In this document: piece by piece, positions 17,414 through 26,030 of the stretch | Position numbering within the stretch: position 1 is the first letter of the stretch | How the letters are laid out: each line of letters starts with the position of its first letter | Position numbers and translations under genes: made by a program | The notes under the pieces: generated by a model | What the model saw: the letters and a program-made list of their open reading frames with translations, nothing else | The model's database searches: none | Told to the model about the DNA's origin: nothing | NCBI RefSeq assembly: GCF_900454685.1 | Contig: NZ_UATM01000032.1 | Location: 372,001 to 436,000 of the forward strand | Reading direction: 5' to 3' | DNA length: 64,000 nt | DNA from: Peptoniphilus harei | GTDB taxonomy: Bacteria; Bacillota; Clostridia; Tissierellales; Peptoniphilaceae

Positions 17414-17575
17414 ATGAAAAAATATGAATGTACACTTTGTGGATACATCTATGATCCTGAAGTAGGCGACGAAGATAACGGCGTTAAGGCTGGTACTGCA
17501 TTTGCTGATCTACCTGAAGATTGGGTTTGCCCTCTTTGTGGAGCAGAAAAATCAGACTTCGAACCTGTTGAATAA
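17414..17575 (+). CDS. Rubredoxin
   Basis: Small Fe(Cys)4 electron carrier, 53 residues, the usual size. The iron ligands are in [14 protein letters not shown] (CxxCGY) and [13 protein letters not shown] (CPxCGA). In anaerobes it passes electrons to peroxide- or superoxide-reducing enzymes, none of which is nearby. Start ATG 17414 with AGGAGG upstream. Confidence 0.97.
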   Translation: MKKYECTLCGYIYDPEVGDEDNGVKAGTAFADLPEDWVCPLCGAEKSDFEPVE

Positions 17576-17586
17576 TAATAATATTA

Positions 17587-17611
17587 AAGAAGGCTTAGGC
17601 CTTCTTTTTTT
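17587..17611 (+). terminator. Rubredoxin terminator
   Basis: Perfect stem AAGAAGGC/GCCTTCTT (17587-17594, 17599-17606), four-base loop, T tract. Confidence 0.9.
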
Positions 17612-17637
17612 GTTTAATTTTTATAAATTTTAAATTT

Positions 17638-17739
17638 TTATCCACAATTTTCTTTTTTTATCTACATTTGTAGATTCATAACCACTATTTTATAAATAAC
17701 TAGGAGATTTTTTCTATAATTTCTTTTTATTTATCCACA
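17638..17739 (+). other. Cluster of DnaA-box-like sites in an AT-rich gap
   Basis: The gap between rubredoxin and the M20 peptidase holds two perfect DnaA boxes TTATCCACA (17638-17646, 17731-17739) and one single-mismatch copy TTATCTACA (17658-17666), all on the same strand, plus a perfect dyad TCTACA/TGTAGA (17661-17674). The spacer is almost pure A/T. dnaA, dnaN or other origin genes are not near. Confidence 0.55.
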
Positions 17740-17766
17740 GTTATAATATTTTTTTAAATCTCAAAT

Positions 17767-17805
17767 AAAAAAGTCATGAGCCTTCTTTTATATAAAACTC
17801 ATGAC
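17767..17805 (-). terminator. Terminator of the M20 peptidase unit
   Basis: Perfect 8-bp stem GTCATGAG/CTCATGAC (17773-17780, 17798-17805) with a T tract on the minus strand. Confidence 0.85.
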
Positions 17806-17828
17806 CTCTTTCTCATATTTATTTTTTC

Positions 17829-18938
17829 TTAATCAAGCTTCAGATAATCTATAAGAGCTCTTGTGGTATTTTCTAGATCTTCTAAAACTATATACTCTTC
17901 CTTTGTGTGGACCTTTTCCATTCCAACTCCAACTATAAGAGAGTTGAAGCCCTCTTCAGCGAAGAAGTTGGCATCGGATCCACCACCAATTATTACTTCT
18001 TTTGCATCTACCCCTACATTCTTGTAAGATTTTATAACTTTTTTTGCAAATTCCATATCACTTGGAGCAAGAGCTGGATAGTCCAAAGTTTTTTCAAAGT
18101 CAAAATCTTCTGTTAAGTCCCCTACAATCTTTTGATATTCATCAAGAATTTCTAAGACATGGTCCTTGTCGTGACCCCTAATCTCTCCAGAGAATTCAAG
18201 ATAATCTGGAACGACGTTTTTTGGAAAATCAGAATTTATCTTAGATACATTTGCTGTTGTGAATTCATCAATCCTTAGATTCTTAAACTTAGAAATAGCT
18301 TTGGCTGCAAGCATAATCGCTGATATTCCCTTCTCTGGCTCAATGCCTGCATGGGCAGACTTGCCTTTTATCTTAAAACTATAAGAATAAGATGTAGGAG
18401 CCTTGTAGGCCACCTTGTCGCAAGATCCTGCATTATCAACTACAATCATATTTTTGGCAGGGTCCATGTTCTTATAGACTTCTTCCCAATTTATATTTCT
18501 AGCACCAAGCATTCCCACTTCTTCTCCTGGTGTGAAGATTGCATAAATATCTCTGTGCTTGTGGTTCTTTGTCACAAGATAGTAGATTGAATATAGGATT
18601 GCTGCAAGACCACCCTTGTCGTCGCCACCAAGAGTTGTATTGCCATCAGTCTTCCAAACTTCATCTTCTTTTATAATTTTTAAATCCTTGTTGGGTTCAA
18701 TGACGTCCATGTGGGCCGAAAAAGTTACTCCTTCTCCCTGACCTTTAAACTTTGCAAAAATTGTAGGAGCCTTTCCCCCATATTTATCTTGTGACTGGTC
18801 GAGATAGACCTCTCCACCAAGTTCTTCTACAAAATTTATTATATATTCTGCCACTTTCTCTTCTCCATAAGAAGGAGAGTGGATCAAAAGTAAGTCTTCA
18901 AAAATTTCTAAAAGTTTTTCTCTTTCAAAGTCCTTCAT
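17829..18938 (-). CDS. M20-family metallopeptidase (PepT2-like)
   Basis: 369 residues with the M20 di-zinc scheme: SAHMDVIEP (His/Asp), LGGDDKGGLAAIL (bridging Asp), the catalytic GEEVGMLGA, VDNAG, and a C-terminal HTKEEY His. The lid contains GKSAHAGIEPEKG. Similar to the tripeptidase-T-like branch. It is the last gene of a unit with a pair of membrane proteins upstream, 8 bases away, suggesting that the membrane pair brings in the peptide or acyl-amino acid it hydrolyses. Confidence 0.87.
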   Translation of the reverse strand: MKDFEREKLLEIFEDLLLIHSPSYGEEKVAEYIINFVEELGGEVYLDQSQDKYGGKAPTIFAKFKGQGEGVTFSAHMDVIEPNKDLKIIKEDEVWKTDGNTTLGGDDKGGLAAILYSIYYLVTKNHKHRDIYAIFTPGEEVGMLGARNINWEEVYKNMDPAKNMIVVDNAGSCDKVAYKAPTSYSYSFKIKGKSAHAGIEPEKGISAIMLAAKAISKFKNLRIDEFTTANVSKINSDFPKNVVPDYLEFSGEIRGHDKDHVLEILDEYQKIVGDLTEDFDFEKTLDYPALAPSDMEFAKKVIKSYKNVGVDAKEVIIGGGSDANFFAEEGFNSLIVGVGMEKVHTKEEYIVLEDLENTTRALIDYLKLD

Positions 18939-18946
18939 ATTTCCTC

Positions 18947-19615
18947 CTATGAGTTCTTATTGATAGTTTCCAGTTGTGTTTTTGCAAAGTAAATTGATGA
19001 GAAAACTGTAACAAGAGTTATTAAAAAAGTTGCATTAAAAGGTATTAGAGCAACAATCTTTGACATAACAAAGGCAACAACTAAGGCAAAAACTCCTGTC
19101 TTAAAAGATTTGACAGAAAATTGTGCAAAGATTCCTCCATAAAGTGCTGGAATTATAAGAGTTAAAACTTCTTTGACATGGTCTGGCAAGTTGACAATTA
19201 CAGTTTGAGCAAAAATTGTTGATATAATTACAAAAAATGTTGCAACATAAATTGAAACTGCAATGCCTATTGTTCCCATCATTGAACCTTCATCTGTACC
19301 TTGCTTGTAGCCTGAACCAGAAATTGCTGATACTGCCGCAGGAATTTTTAAATTGACACTGTTTCCTGATAGGGTTGACATGTATAAACCTGCTGCCCCA
19401 ATGATTGGATAGTTGGCAATTGGTTCTGAAAAGTAAAAGGCTCCTGATACAGACATTTGTGAAATTGCACCTGCTATTATGGCTGCTAGACCTGGATTAT
19501 ATCCATAATAAAAAGTCATAAGCATTGGTGGAAGAAGTACAGCAATCATGCCAAGAGCCATTGTAAGTCTTCCAAACTTGTGAATTGATTGAGAAAATTT
19601 TTCGTAAGCTGTCAT
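18947..19615 (-). CDS. Membrane protein paired with DUF5058 protein (putative transporter subunit)
   Basis: 222 residues with about six hydrophobic helices; recognisable features are a long GNSVNLKIPAAVSAISGSG loop and DEGSMMGTIGIAVSI. It is ten bases downstream of the DUF5058 gene and ahead of the M20 peptidase. I know of the two membrane proteins only as an uncharacterised conserved pair. A two-part transporter is an inference from topology and neighbours. Confidence 0.65.
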   Translation of the reverse strand: MTAYEKFSQSIHKFGRLTMALGMIAVLLPPMLMTFYYGYNPGLAAIIAGAISQMSVSGAFYFSEPIANYPIIGAAGLYMSTLSGNSVNLKIPAAVSAISGSGYKQGTDEGSMMGTIGIAVSIYVATFFVIISTIFAQTVIVNLPDHVKEVLTLIIPALYGGIFAQFSVKSFKTGVFALVVAFVMSKIVALIPFNATFLITLVTVFSSIYFAKTQLETINKNS

Positions 19616-19625
19616 TTTTTCCTCC

Positions 19626-20327
19626 TTAAAATATTAATTGAGATGCAATTGCACCAATAAACATTGCAAAAGTAAGTCCCCAGTCTTTTAACCAAGCGTA
19701 CTTCTTGCCCAACTTTTGGCAGATAAACATAATTATGAAGCCAAATACAGTTGCAAAAGTAACCTTTGGATTTGTGTTTACCTTTGATAGGTTGTCTACA
19801 CAAAAATATGCAAAGGCTCCAAGCATAGCTCCCACAGAAACTGCAGGAAGAAGTGCCTTCCTACCACCAGTAAGGATGTGGTTTACAGATTCCATCTTGT
19901 GGCCAAAAACTATCATAAAGATTAACCAACCCATTACACCAAGAGCAGGTGTCCAAAGAGCATTGGCATAAACTGTTGGGTCCATTGTTGTAGCAAGTTC
20001 TGAACCCATTGCCTTGGCACCAAAGTTTGCAGCCATGGTTTCGTAATTTGTTCCACCAATTACTGACATCCTAAGAGCTGTGACTGGTGCACCAAGAGTA
20101 ACAATAAGTGCAAGTATGGATCCACAAATACCAAGTGCAGGTCCAATAGATGAAACCGCCGCTGTCACTATTCCCTTTTTGATTTTCTTCTTATCCATGT
20201 TCATTTCCTTCGTAGCCTTTAGGGCCCTTCTCAAAAGATAAGTCCCTTGGAAAAGAACTAAGATGATACCAACAGAACAAACCATATACATAAGTGGACT
20301 GTTGGCAAACTGCCATTGATCTTTCAT
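19626..20327 (-). CDS. DUF5058-family membrane protein
   Basis: 233 residues starting at ATG 20327 (GGAGG seven bases upstream), with about six membrane helices. The N terminus FANSPLMYMVCSVGIILVLFQ followed by RRALKA matches the DUF5058 type; later come AAVSSIGPALGICGSILALI and LWTPALGVMGWLIFMI. First gene of a three-gene unit (DUF5058, second membrane protein, M20 peptidase). Substrate unknown. Confidence 0.75.
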   Translation of the reverse strand: MKDQWQFANSPLMYMVCSVGIILVLFQGTYLLRRALKATKEMNMDKKKIKKGIVTAAVSSIGPALGICGSILALIVTLGAPVTALRMSVIGGTNYETMAANFGAKAMGSELATTMDPTVYANALWTPALGVMGWLIFMIVFGHKMESVNHILTGGRKALLPAVSVGAMLGAFAYFCVDNLSKVNTNPKVTFATVFGFIIMFICQKLGKKYAWLKDWGLTFAMFIGAIASQLIF

Positions 20328-20423
20328 AATTATTCCTCCCTTTTTTGAATAAATTATCGACAGTATAACACAATCCTTTTTCCTTGTAAATCTATACTTA
20401 AGTACAATACTTGTGAAAACTAT

Positions 20424-20454
20424 ACAAAAAAAGACTCCGTAAAACGAAGTCTTT
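20424..20454 (-). terminator. Terminator after the ppk2 locus
   Basis: Stem AAAGACT/AGTCTTT (20430-20436, 20448-20454) with inner CG pairs, followed by T on the minus strand. Confidence 0.75.
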
Positions 20455-20511
20455 ATCACACTTTGATGGTCTTTTATAAAATTTCCCAAGAAAAAAACTT
20501 TTAATTATTTT

Positions 20512-21372
20512 TTAATTTTCTTCCAAGATTTTTTTCCACTTGTCCAAACTTTCTAATTCTTCTTTTGAAAGTTCAGGGTACTTTGGATCCATTTCTTTTA
20601 ACTTTTCTAAGATAACTTCTGAGACAAGATATCTTGAGAACCACTTCCTGTCTGCTGGCACAATGTACCAAGGAGCAGCTTTTGTAGAAGTGTTAATTAG
20701 CATATCTTCATAGGCCTTCATATAATCATCAAAATACTTTCTCTCTGTTATGTCTGAGGATGCAAATTTCCAATTTTTTTCTGGTCTTTCAATTCTCTCC
20801 ATAAGTCTTTCTTTTTGCTCCTCTTTAGAAACATGGAGGAAAAATTTTACAATTTTTATTCCATTATTTGAAAGATACTCTTCAAAATTATTTATTTCTT
20901 CAAATCTTTTTTCCCATATATCCTTAGTGACTAAGTTTTTTGGGAAGGGTTAATCTAGGACTAATTTGTGAACTCTTGATACAAGAACATCTTCATAATG
21001 ACTTCTGTTAAATATCCCAATCTCTCCACGAGGAGGCAGATCTTTTGCCACCCTCCAAAGATAATCATGATCCAACTCATTTTCACTTGGCTTTTTAAAA
21101 GAAACAACTTTTGTACCCTGTGGATTTATTCCAGTCATTATATTTTTTATTAGGGAATCCTTGCCAGCAGCATCCATAGCTTGAAGAACAATTAAAAGCG
21201 ATTGATTGTTTTCAGCATAAAGTTTTTCTTGATACTCACGCATCTTTATAATATTTGCAGGTATCAATGTATCTTTTACTTCATCTTTTTCAAGTTTTCC
21301 ATTGTATGAAGTTGGAACCTCATATAAGTTTAGCTTTTTCTTTTCTTTAACTAAATATTTTTCAGTTTTCAT
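20512..21372 (-). pseudogene. ppk2: Polyphosphate kinase 2 family protein, interrupted by a stop codon
   Basis: PPK2 enzymes phosphorylate nucleotides with polyphosphate. The 286-codon frame is collinear with the family: LLIVLQAMDAAGKDSLIKNI (Walker A) near 65, FKKPSENELDHDYLWR, NRSHYEDVLVSRVHKL (Walker B region), the lid IWEKRFEEINNFE, and the C-terminal RKYFDDYMKAYEDML and WYIVPADRKWFSRY. A single in-frame TAA at 20950-20952, in the sequence HKLVLD*PFPKN, splits it after residue 140. The rest of the frame is intact, so the change looks recent; a glutamine codon CAA to TAA is the simplest origin. Overlaps the hydrolase stop as TAATG. Confidence 0.85.
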
Positions 21373-22145
21373 TAAAATTTGCCAACTTCCTTTGAAAATT
21401 TAATTGCTTCTTCCAGCATTTGAGTTGTTATTTGGTGGTAGGTCATGTCAAAAAGTTTAAAGCCCAAGAGTTTTTTGTCTTCGTAAACTTTTTCAACTTC
21501 CTTGGCAAAGGACTCCTGACCAGCTGGGTCGATTATATCGTCGTTTCTTCCGTTAAAAAGAACAATAGGCCTATCCTTAAAAGCCTCTGGACTATCCATT
21601 GGGTTCATGTCTAGGAAAAATTCGTTAATCCTAAATTCTCTCTCGTCAATATTGTCCTTATTTTTAAGTTCATTTACACCACGGACAAGTTCTTCCCAAT
21701 TATTTATTCCGTTAAAGACAAAGGCCATCTTGAGGTCCTTCTTAAAGGCATAAAGGCCTCCAGCAGTAATGGCACCCATGGAGTGACCTCCCACTGCGAT
21801 TTCATTTCCTGGATAATTTTTTTCAATATACTTAAAGATAGAAGGAGCTTCCTCGATGTTGTGCATAATTACCTTTAAAATATATTTTCCTTCAACAGCC
21901 TTGTCTTCGTGGTCAATCTTTTCCACATTCCTCTCACCATGATATCTGGCTTCTGGGAGGATAACCCTGTAGCCATAGGCTGCAAAAATATTTCCCCTAA
22001 AGATTTGACTTTCATTGTCTGATCCCCAGCCGTGATAAAAAACTAAGGTCTTATTAGTCTCTTCTTTTGGCTCAATTATCACTGCAGGGACTTTACCTAT
22101 CATAACTTCCTTTATATCTGAATAGCTTGTTTTTAAATACTCCAT
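21372..22145 (-). CDS. Alpha/beta-fold hydrolase
   Basis: 257 residues. Alpha/beta hydrolase signs: the oxyanion stretch LVFYHGWGSDNE, the nucleophile elbow GGHSMGA (Ser near 135), an acid in NGRNDDIIDP, and the catalytic His in MTYHQIT. Similar to YitV/dienelactone-hydrolase-like esterases; substrate unknown. First gene of a two-gene unit with ppk2. Confidence 0.8.
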   Translation of the reverse strand: MEYLKTSYSDIKEVMIGKVPAVIIEPKEETNKTLVFYHGWGSDNESQIFRGNIFAAYGYRVILPEARYHGERNVEKIDHEDKAVEGKYILKVIMHNIEEAPSIFKYIEKNYPGNEIAVGGHSMGAITAGGLYAFKKDLKMAFVFNGINNWEELVRGVNELKNKDNIDEREFRINEFFLDMNPMDSPEAFKDRPIVLFNGRNDDIIDPAGQESFAKEVEKVYEDKKLLGFKLFDMTYHQITTQMLEEAIKFSKEVGKF

Positions 22146-22253
22146 AATTCACCTCTCCTACATTATAGCAAAGAAAAGAAAAAGATTTTAGCAAGGCTTA
22201 CTTTCTTTTATTTTTAGTATTTATTGTTTCTGTATTTTTTAATTTATAAATTT

Positions 22254-22469
22254 TGTGAATTGATAAACCCTTGCAAACTCTTAACTTTTTGTGACTTCTC
22301 ATTTTATTATGACCTAGAAGTTTTTTATAGCTTTATATTTTTTTAAGACTTCTTATTTTATTAAGACCTGAGAAATATTTGTGACTTCACAGTTTTTTAT
22401 GATCTCGAAATTTCTTATAACTTCATAAATTTTTATAATCTTATATTTTATTACAAAGTCAATTTTTTT
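22254..22469. repeat. Degenerate 18-bp tandem repeat array (about 12 units)
   Basis: The 387-base gap between the hydrolase and ung holds about twelve head-to-tail 18-base units, best preserved from 22290 to 22451. Consensus on the plus strand is roughly TATGACTTCTNATTTTAT: for example 22290-22307, 22344-22361, 22380-22397 and 22416-22433 carry GACTTC or AACTTC, and the units between them (22308, 22362, 22398) carry GACCTA, GACCTG or GATCTC, hinting at a 36-base higher-order unit. Units diverge by several bases but keep phase without indels. No gene is visible in it on either strand. Confidence 0.8.
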
Positions 22470-22493
22470 ATAAGAATTCAAAAAATTTGGTCA

Positions 22494-22523
22494 ATAAAAA
22501 AGCAAGGAATAGTTTCCCTGCTT
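22494..22523 (-). terminator. Terminator of the cation-transport/ung operon
   Basis: Imperfect stem AAGCA-GGAA/TTCC-TGCTT (22500-22509, 22514-22523) with T on the minus strand; ten bases past the ung stop. Confidence 0.8.
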
Positions 22524-22532
22524 AAATCTTTA

Positions 22533-23204
22533 TTATTTAATTTCCCAAGTTGGAGGTGTCACTCCATTTTCTTTTAAAAATTCATTGGCTCTTGAGAAGG
22601 GCCTTGATCCAAAAAATCCCCTCGATGCTGAAAGTGGAGATGGATGAACTCCTTCAATGATGAGGTGGTTGCCTGATTTTATAAACTTCTTGCGCGCCTT
22701 GGCATGGTTGCCCCATAGTATAAAAACTACTGGGTCTTCTTTTTCGCTAATTTTTTCTATGACTGCATTGGTGAATATCTCCCATCCAATCTTTGAGTGG
22801 CTCATGGGTTGGTGGGCCCTAACTGTTAGGGTGGTGTTAAGAAGCATTATCCCCTGGTCTGCCCATGATTTTAAGTAACCTGTTCGTGGAATTTCTATTC
22901 CCAAATCAGAATTTAGTTCCTTGTAAATATTTCTAAGTGAGGGTGGAATTGCCACACCTTCCTTGACAGAAAAGGCAAGTCCATGAGCCTGGCCCACATT
23001 GTGGTAGGGGTCCTGTCCCAAGATTAAAACCTTTAGGTCCTTGTAAGAAGTGTAGTGAAAGGCATTAAAAATATCTTGAGCCTTTGGAAATATTTCATAA
23101 TTTTTATATTCTTCAATTAAAAGTTTTCTAAGGTCCTTGTAGTAGTCCTTTTCAAACTCTTCTTCCAAAATGTCTTGCCAATCATTTTTTAAAATTTCCT
23201 TCAC
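22533..23204 (-). CDS. ung: Uracil-DNA glycosylase
   Basis: Removes uracil from DNA in base-excision repair. About 223 residues with the catalytic water-activating GQDPYHNVGQAHGLAFSV (Asp), the uracil-binding LLNTTLTVR, and the DNA-intercalating HPSPLSASRGF. The start is GTG 23204: AGGAGG lies seven bases upstream, where it also encodes the last two arginines of the preceding TrkA. It ends the K+-transport operon. Confidence 0.95.
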   Translation of the reverse strand: MKEILKNDWQDILEEEFEKDYYKDLRKLLIEEYKNYEIFPKAQDIFNAFHYTSYKDLKVLILGQDPYHNVGQAHGLAFSVKEGVAIPPSLRNIYKELNSDLGIEIPRTGYLKSWADQGIMLLNTTLTVRAHQPMSHSKIGWEIFTNAVIEKISEKEDPVVFILWGNHAKARKKFIKSGNHLIIEGVHPSPLSASRGFFGSRPFSRANEFLKENGVTPPTWEIK

Positions 23205-23208
23205 AAAA

Positions 23209-24576
23209 TTACCTCCTGAAGAAGTCAAAGATACTCTTCTTTAGACTTGGGTCGATTAACTCTTCAAGTTCCTTTCTACTTTCATTAGTAGAGAAGATGA
23301 CAAGCCTGTCGCCCTTTTCAATTTTCGTATTTCCCCTTGGGATAACGGCAGAGTTGTCGTACCTAATTATCCCACCAATAATAATTTCTTTGTGGAGATT
23401 GATTTCAGAAAGCTTCTTGCCAATGTAGACAAAGTCGTCTGGAATTTTTATTTCATAAACTTGAGCCTTCCCGCCAAACATATAGTTGATCGAAACCTTC
23501 ATGTCAGTATTTATTGCCTTGATGATTTCGTTGGCAACAATGACCTTTGGATCAATGACCCTATAAATTCCAAGGCTCTCCAAGATTGTGTCGTAGTTAT
23601 TATCCTTTTGAATGATAATATTTTTTGCAATCCCATGACTTCTTGCTAGTAGTCCAAGGACAATATTTAGTTCATCAGAGTCTGTCATGGATATGAAGAC
23701 CCCATCCTTAGAAATGGCTTCTTCCTTAAAAATTTTGTCGTTTCTAAGTTTTTTATTAACTACAAAGGCCCTGTTTATATTTCTCCTGTATTTTTCAAAT
23801 TTTTCTCTGTCTGGTTCAAGAATTTTTAAATTTATATTTTCAAGGTTTGAGATAAGTTTGTTGAAGTTGTAGTCTCCCGATGCAATTACAACCTCTCTCT
23901 CCTCTTCCTTTTCCTTGATTTCAAAGTGGGCGTGCTTAAAGTTTCTTATGTCAAAGGAAAGGCCCATAAGGTAGATATAGTCACCAGACTTTAGGACAGT
24001 TTCTCCGTCGGGTACAATTAAGTCCCCTTCTCTTAGGATTCCAACAACAAGGATTGTAGAAAGAGACCCAATGTCCTTTATCTTTTGATTTTCAAATTCC
24101 TCATCCATGTCAATATAGTGGCCTGTGACTTCTATCTTGCCCTTGCCAAAATAGTCTGCCTCATAATATTCTGTAGACCCAATTAACTTGGTCACAAGTT
24201 TTGCAGTTTCAAGGCTTAGGTTAAATACATTTACAACATTTGGAAGAGAATTTTTTATAATTCCTATTTCAGAAATATTTTCCATTTCATCGAGACGGAG
24301 AATTATTTTTACATCTAGTCCCTTAAAGATTGAGGCCATTATTAGGTTAGTCTTGTCGCTATCTGTAGCTATAATGGCGTAGTCGTACTTGTTAAGGTCG
24401 TGGTTAATGACAAATTCCTCTTCCAAGACGTCGGCCCTTATTTTATTTACGCTATCTGTTATCTCTTCAAAATTTTTTTCGTCCCTATCCACTAGGTCAA
24501 CTTCATATTTTTCAAGACTCAAGGCCTTGGCAATAGTTGAACCAACCTTTCCAGAACCTATAATTAAAATCTTCAT
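23209..24576 (-). CDS. trkA: TrkA-type K+ channel regulatory protein, second copy (one NAD site degenerate)
   Basis: Cytoplasmic gating subunit of a Trk/Ktr K+ uptake system. 455 residues in two RCK_N-RCK_C halves. The first half has an intact nucleotide motif IIGSGKVGSTIA with the acidic VDRD at the end of strand 2. The second half, which should start with another GxGxxG near 240, reads VVIASGDYNFNKLI, so the second NAD site looks lost. Both RCK_C parts end in the GDRL/GDYIYLMG type. Start overlaps the trkH stop as TAATG. Confidence 0.88.
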   Translation of the reverse strand: MKILIIGSGKVGSTIAKALSLEKYEVDLVDRDEKNFEEITDSVNKIRADVLEEEFVINHDLNKYDYAIIATDSDKTNLIMASIFKGLDVKIILRLDEMENISEIGIIKNSLPNVVNVFNLSLETAKLVTKLIGSTEYYEADYFGKGKIEVTGHYIDMDEEFENQKIKDIGSLSTILVVGILREGDLIVPDGETVLKSGDYIYLMGLSFDIRNFKHAHFEIKEKEEEREVVIASGDYNFNKLISNLENINLKILEPDREKFEKYRRNINRAFVVNKKLRNDKIFKEEAISKDGVFISMTDSDELNIVLGLLARSHGIAKNIIIQKDNNYDTILESLGIYRVIDPKVIVANEIIKAINTDMKVSINYMFGGKAQVYEIKIPDDFVYIGKKLSEINLHKEIIIGGIIRYDNSAVIPRGNTKIEKGDRLVIFSTNESRKELEELIDPSLKKSIFDFFRR

Positions 24577-26030
24577 TATAACTTAATAATTTCCTTTCTA
24601 TGTCTTCCTCTTGTAAAAAGTGCCATTATTGTAAAGAATTCAAGTCTACCCAAAAGCATTAGGACACTGAAGTAGAGTTTGAAAAAGTCGCTATAAAAAT
24701 AAAAGTTTTTCGTAGGACCAATATCTCCAAAGCCTGGACCAACATTTGATAAAGTTGTAGCAACTGAAGAAAATCCTGTTATAACATCTACTCCAGAAAG
24801 CGTAACTAAAGCTGTAGATAGGACTGCTATTACAAAATAAGTTCCTAGATAGGCGTTAATACCTAGGACAACTTCGTCTGACAAAGACTTGCCATCTGAC
24901 ATCACAGGAAGAACTGCCTTAGGGTGAGTGGCCTTCTTCATTTCCCTTTTTATTAATTTTAATAAAATTGAAATCCTCACTATTTTCATCCCGCCACCAG
25001 TGGAACCTGCACAACCACCAAAGAGCATCAGGATTAACAAGATGAATTTTGAAAAACTTGGCCAAAGTTCATAATCTGCATTGGCAAAACCAGATGTAGA
25101 CGATATTGATGTTACTTGGAAGGCTGAGTCCCTAAAGGCCATGAAAAGTGATGGATAACCCTTGGAATATAGGTCTAGGGTTATTAGGGCAATGGCTCCT
25201 ATGATTATACAAATCCAAAGTTTTAATTCATCATTTTGTAGAACTTCCTTAAACTTCTTTTTAGAAAGAAGGGCATAAATTACAAAGTTTGTGGAACTCA
25301 AAAACATAAAAATTGCCAGGATAAAGTGAACTGAGTTCCCTTCATAGGACATAAGTGAGTCGTTGTAGGAAGAGAATCCACCAGTACCTAGGACACCGAA
25401 AGTGTGAACTAGGGAATCAAAAATTGGCATGCCAGCAATCTTTAAGCAAATAAATAGTATTAGTGTCAAAATAAGATAAATTATGTAGAGCCTCTTAGAT
25501 GATTGGGAAATCCTTGACTCTATTTTTCCGGCAACTGGTCCTGGTGACTCTGCCTTAAAAATTTGGAAGGCCCCAACTCCAAGCTTGGGAAGAAGTCCCA
25601 CAGTAAAGACCAAAATTCCCATACCACCTATCCAGTGAGTGATAGACCTCCAGAGGACAACTGACCTTGGGAAAGACTCTATGCCTGATATAACTGAAGC
25701 TCCAGTTGTTGTAAAACCAGATACAATTTCAAAGAAGGAGTCAACATAAGTCATACCTGCGGAGATCCAAAGGGGAAGTGCCCCGACAATGGAGACCAAA
25801 ACCCAGGATGCAGTAACTGTTAAGATTCCGTCTCTTGGTGACATGGAGTTCTTTTTTATTTTTAAATTAATTAAAATTAATCCCAAAAAGACTGCTATAG
25901 CCATTGGGATTAAGAAGCCATAAGATGACCCATCTCTTTCAACTAAACTCAGGATGAGAGATGGAGCCATAAAGGCAGTTTCTATTAATAAAATATAGCC
26001 TAATAATTTTGAAATAAGCTTATAGTTCAT
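24576..26030 (-). CDS. trkH: TrkH-family potassium uptake protein
   Basis: Membrane K+ channel-like transporter with four pore repeats. 484 residues; the filter regions include IVSGFTTTGASVISG, GVLGTGGFSSYNDS, ISSTSGFANADYELW with GGCAGSTGGGMKIVRIS, and SNVGPGFGDIGP. The gene overlaps the upstream trkA end by 11 bases and the downstream trkA start by one base, so translation is coupled. Works with the two TrkA proteins beside it. Confidence 0.93.
   Translation of the reverse strand: MNYKLISKLLGYILLIETAFMAPSLILSLVERDGSSYGFLIPMAIAVFLGLILINLKIKKNSMSPRDGILTVTASWVLVSIVGALPLWISAGMTYVDSFFEIVSGFTTTGASVISGIESFPRSVVLWRSITHWIGGMGILVFTVGLLPKLGVGAFQIFKAESPGPVAGKIESRISQSSKRLYIIYLILTLILFICLKIAGMPIFDSLVHTFGVLGTGGFSSYNDSLMSYEGNSVHFILAIFMFLSSTNFVIYALLSKKKFKEVLQNDELKLWICIIIGAIALITLDLYSKGYPSLFMAFRDSAFQVTSISSTSGFANADYELWPSFSKFILLILMLFGGCAGSTGGGMKIVRISILLKLIKREMKKATHPKAVLPVMSDGKSLSDEVVLGINAYLGTYFVIAVLSTALVTLSGVDVITGFSSVATTLSNVGPGFGDIGPTKNFYFYSDFFKLYFSVLMLLGRLEFFTIMALFTRGRHRKEIIKL

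Noticed and set aside
17638..17739. Chromosomal origin oriC
   Set aside because: Only three boxes and no dnaA, dnaN, rpmH or gyr genes near; reported as a cluster only.
20950..20952. Recoding (stop read-through) in ppk2
   Set aside because: The codon is TAA, not TGA or TAG, with no known recoding signal, so a nonsense mutation is simpler.
22254..22469. CRISPR array
   Set aside because: Units are contiguous and degenerate with no unique spacers, and no cas genes are near.
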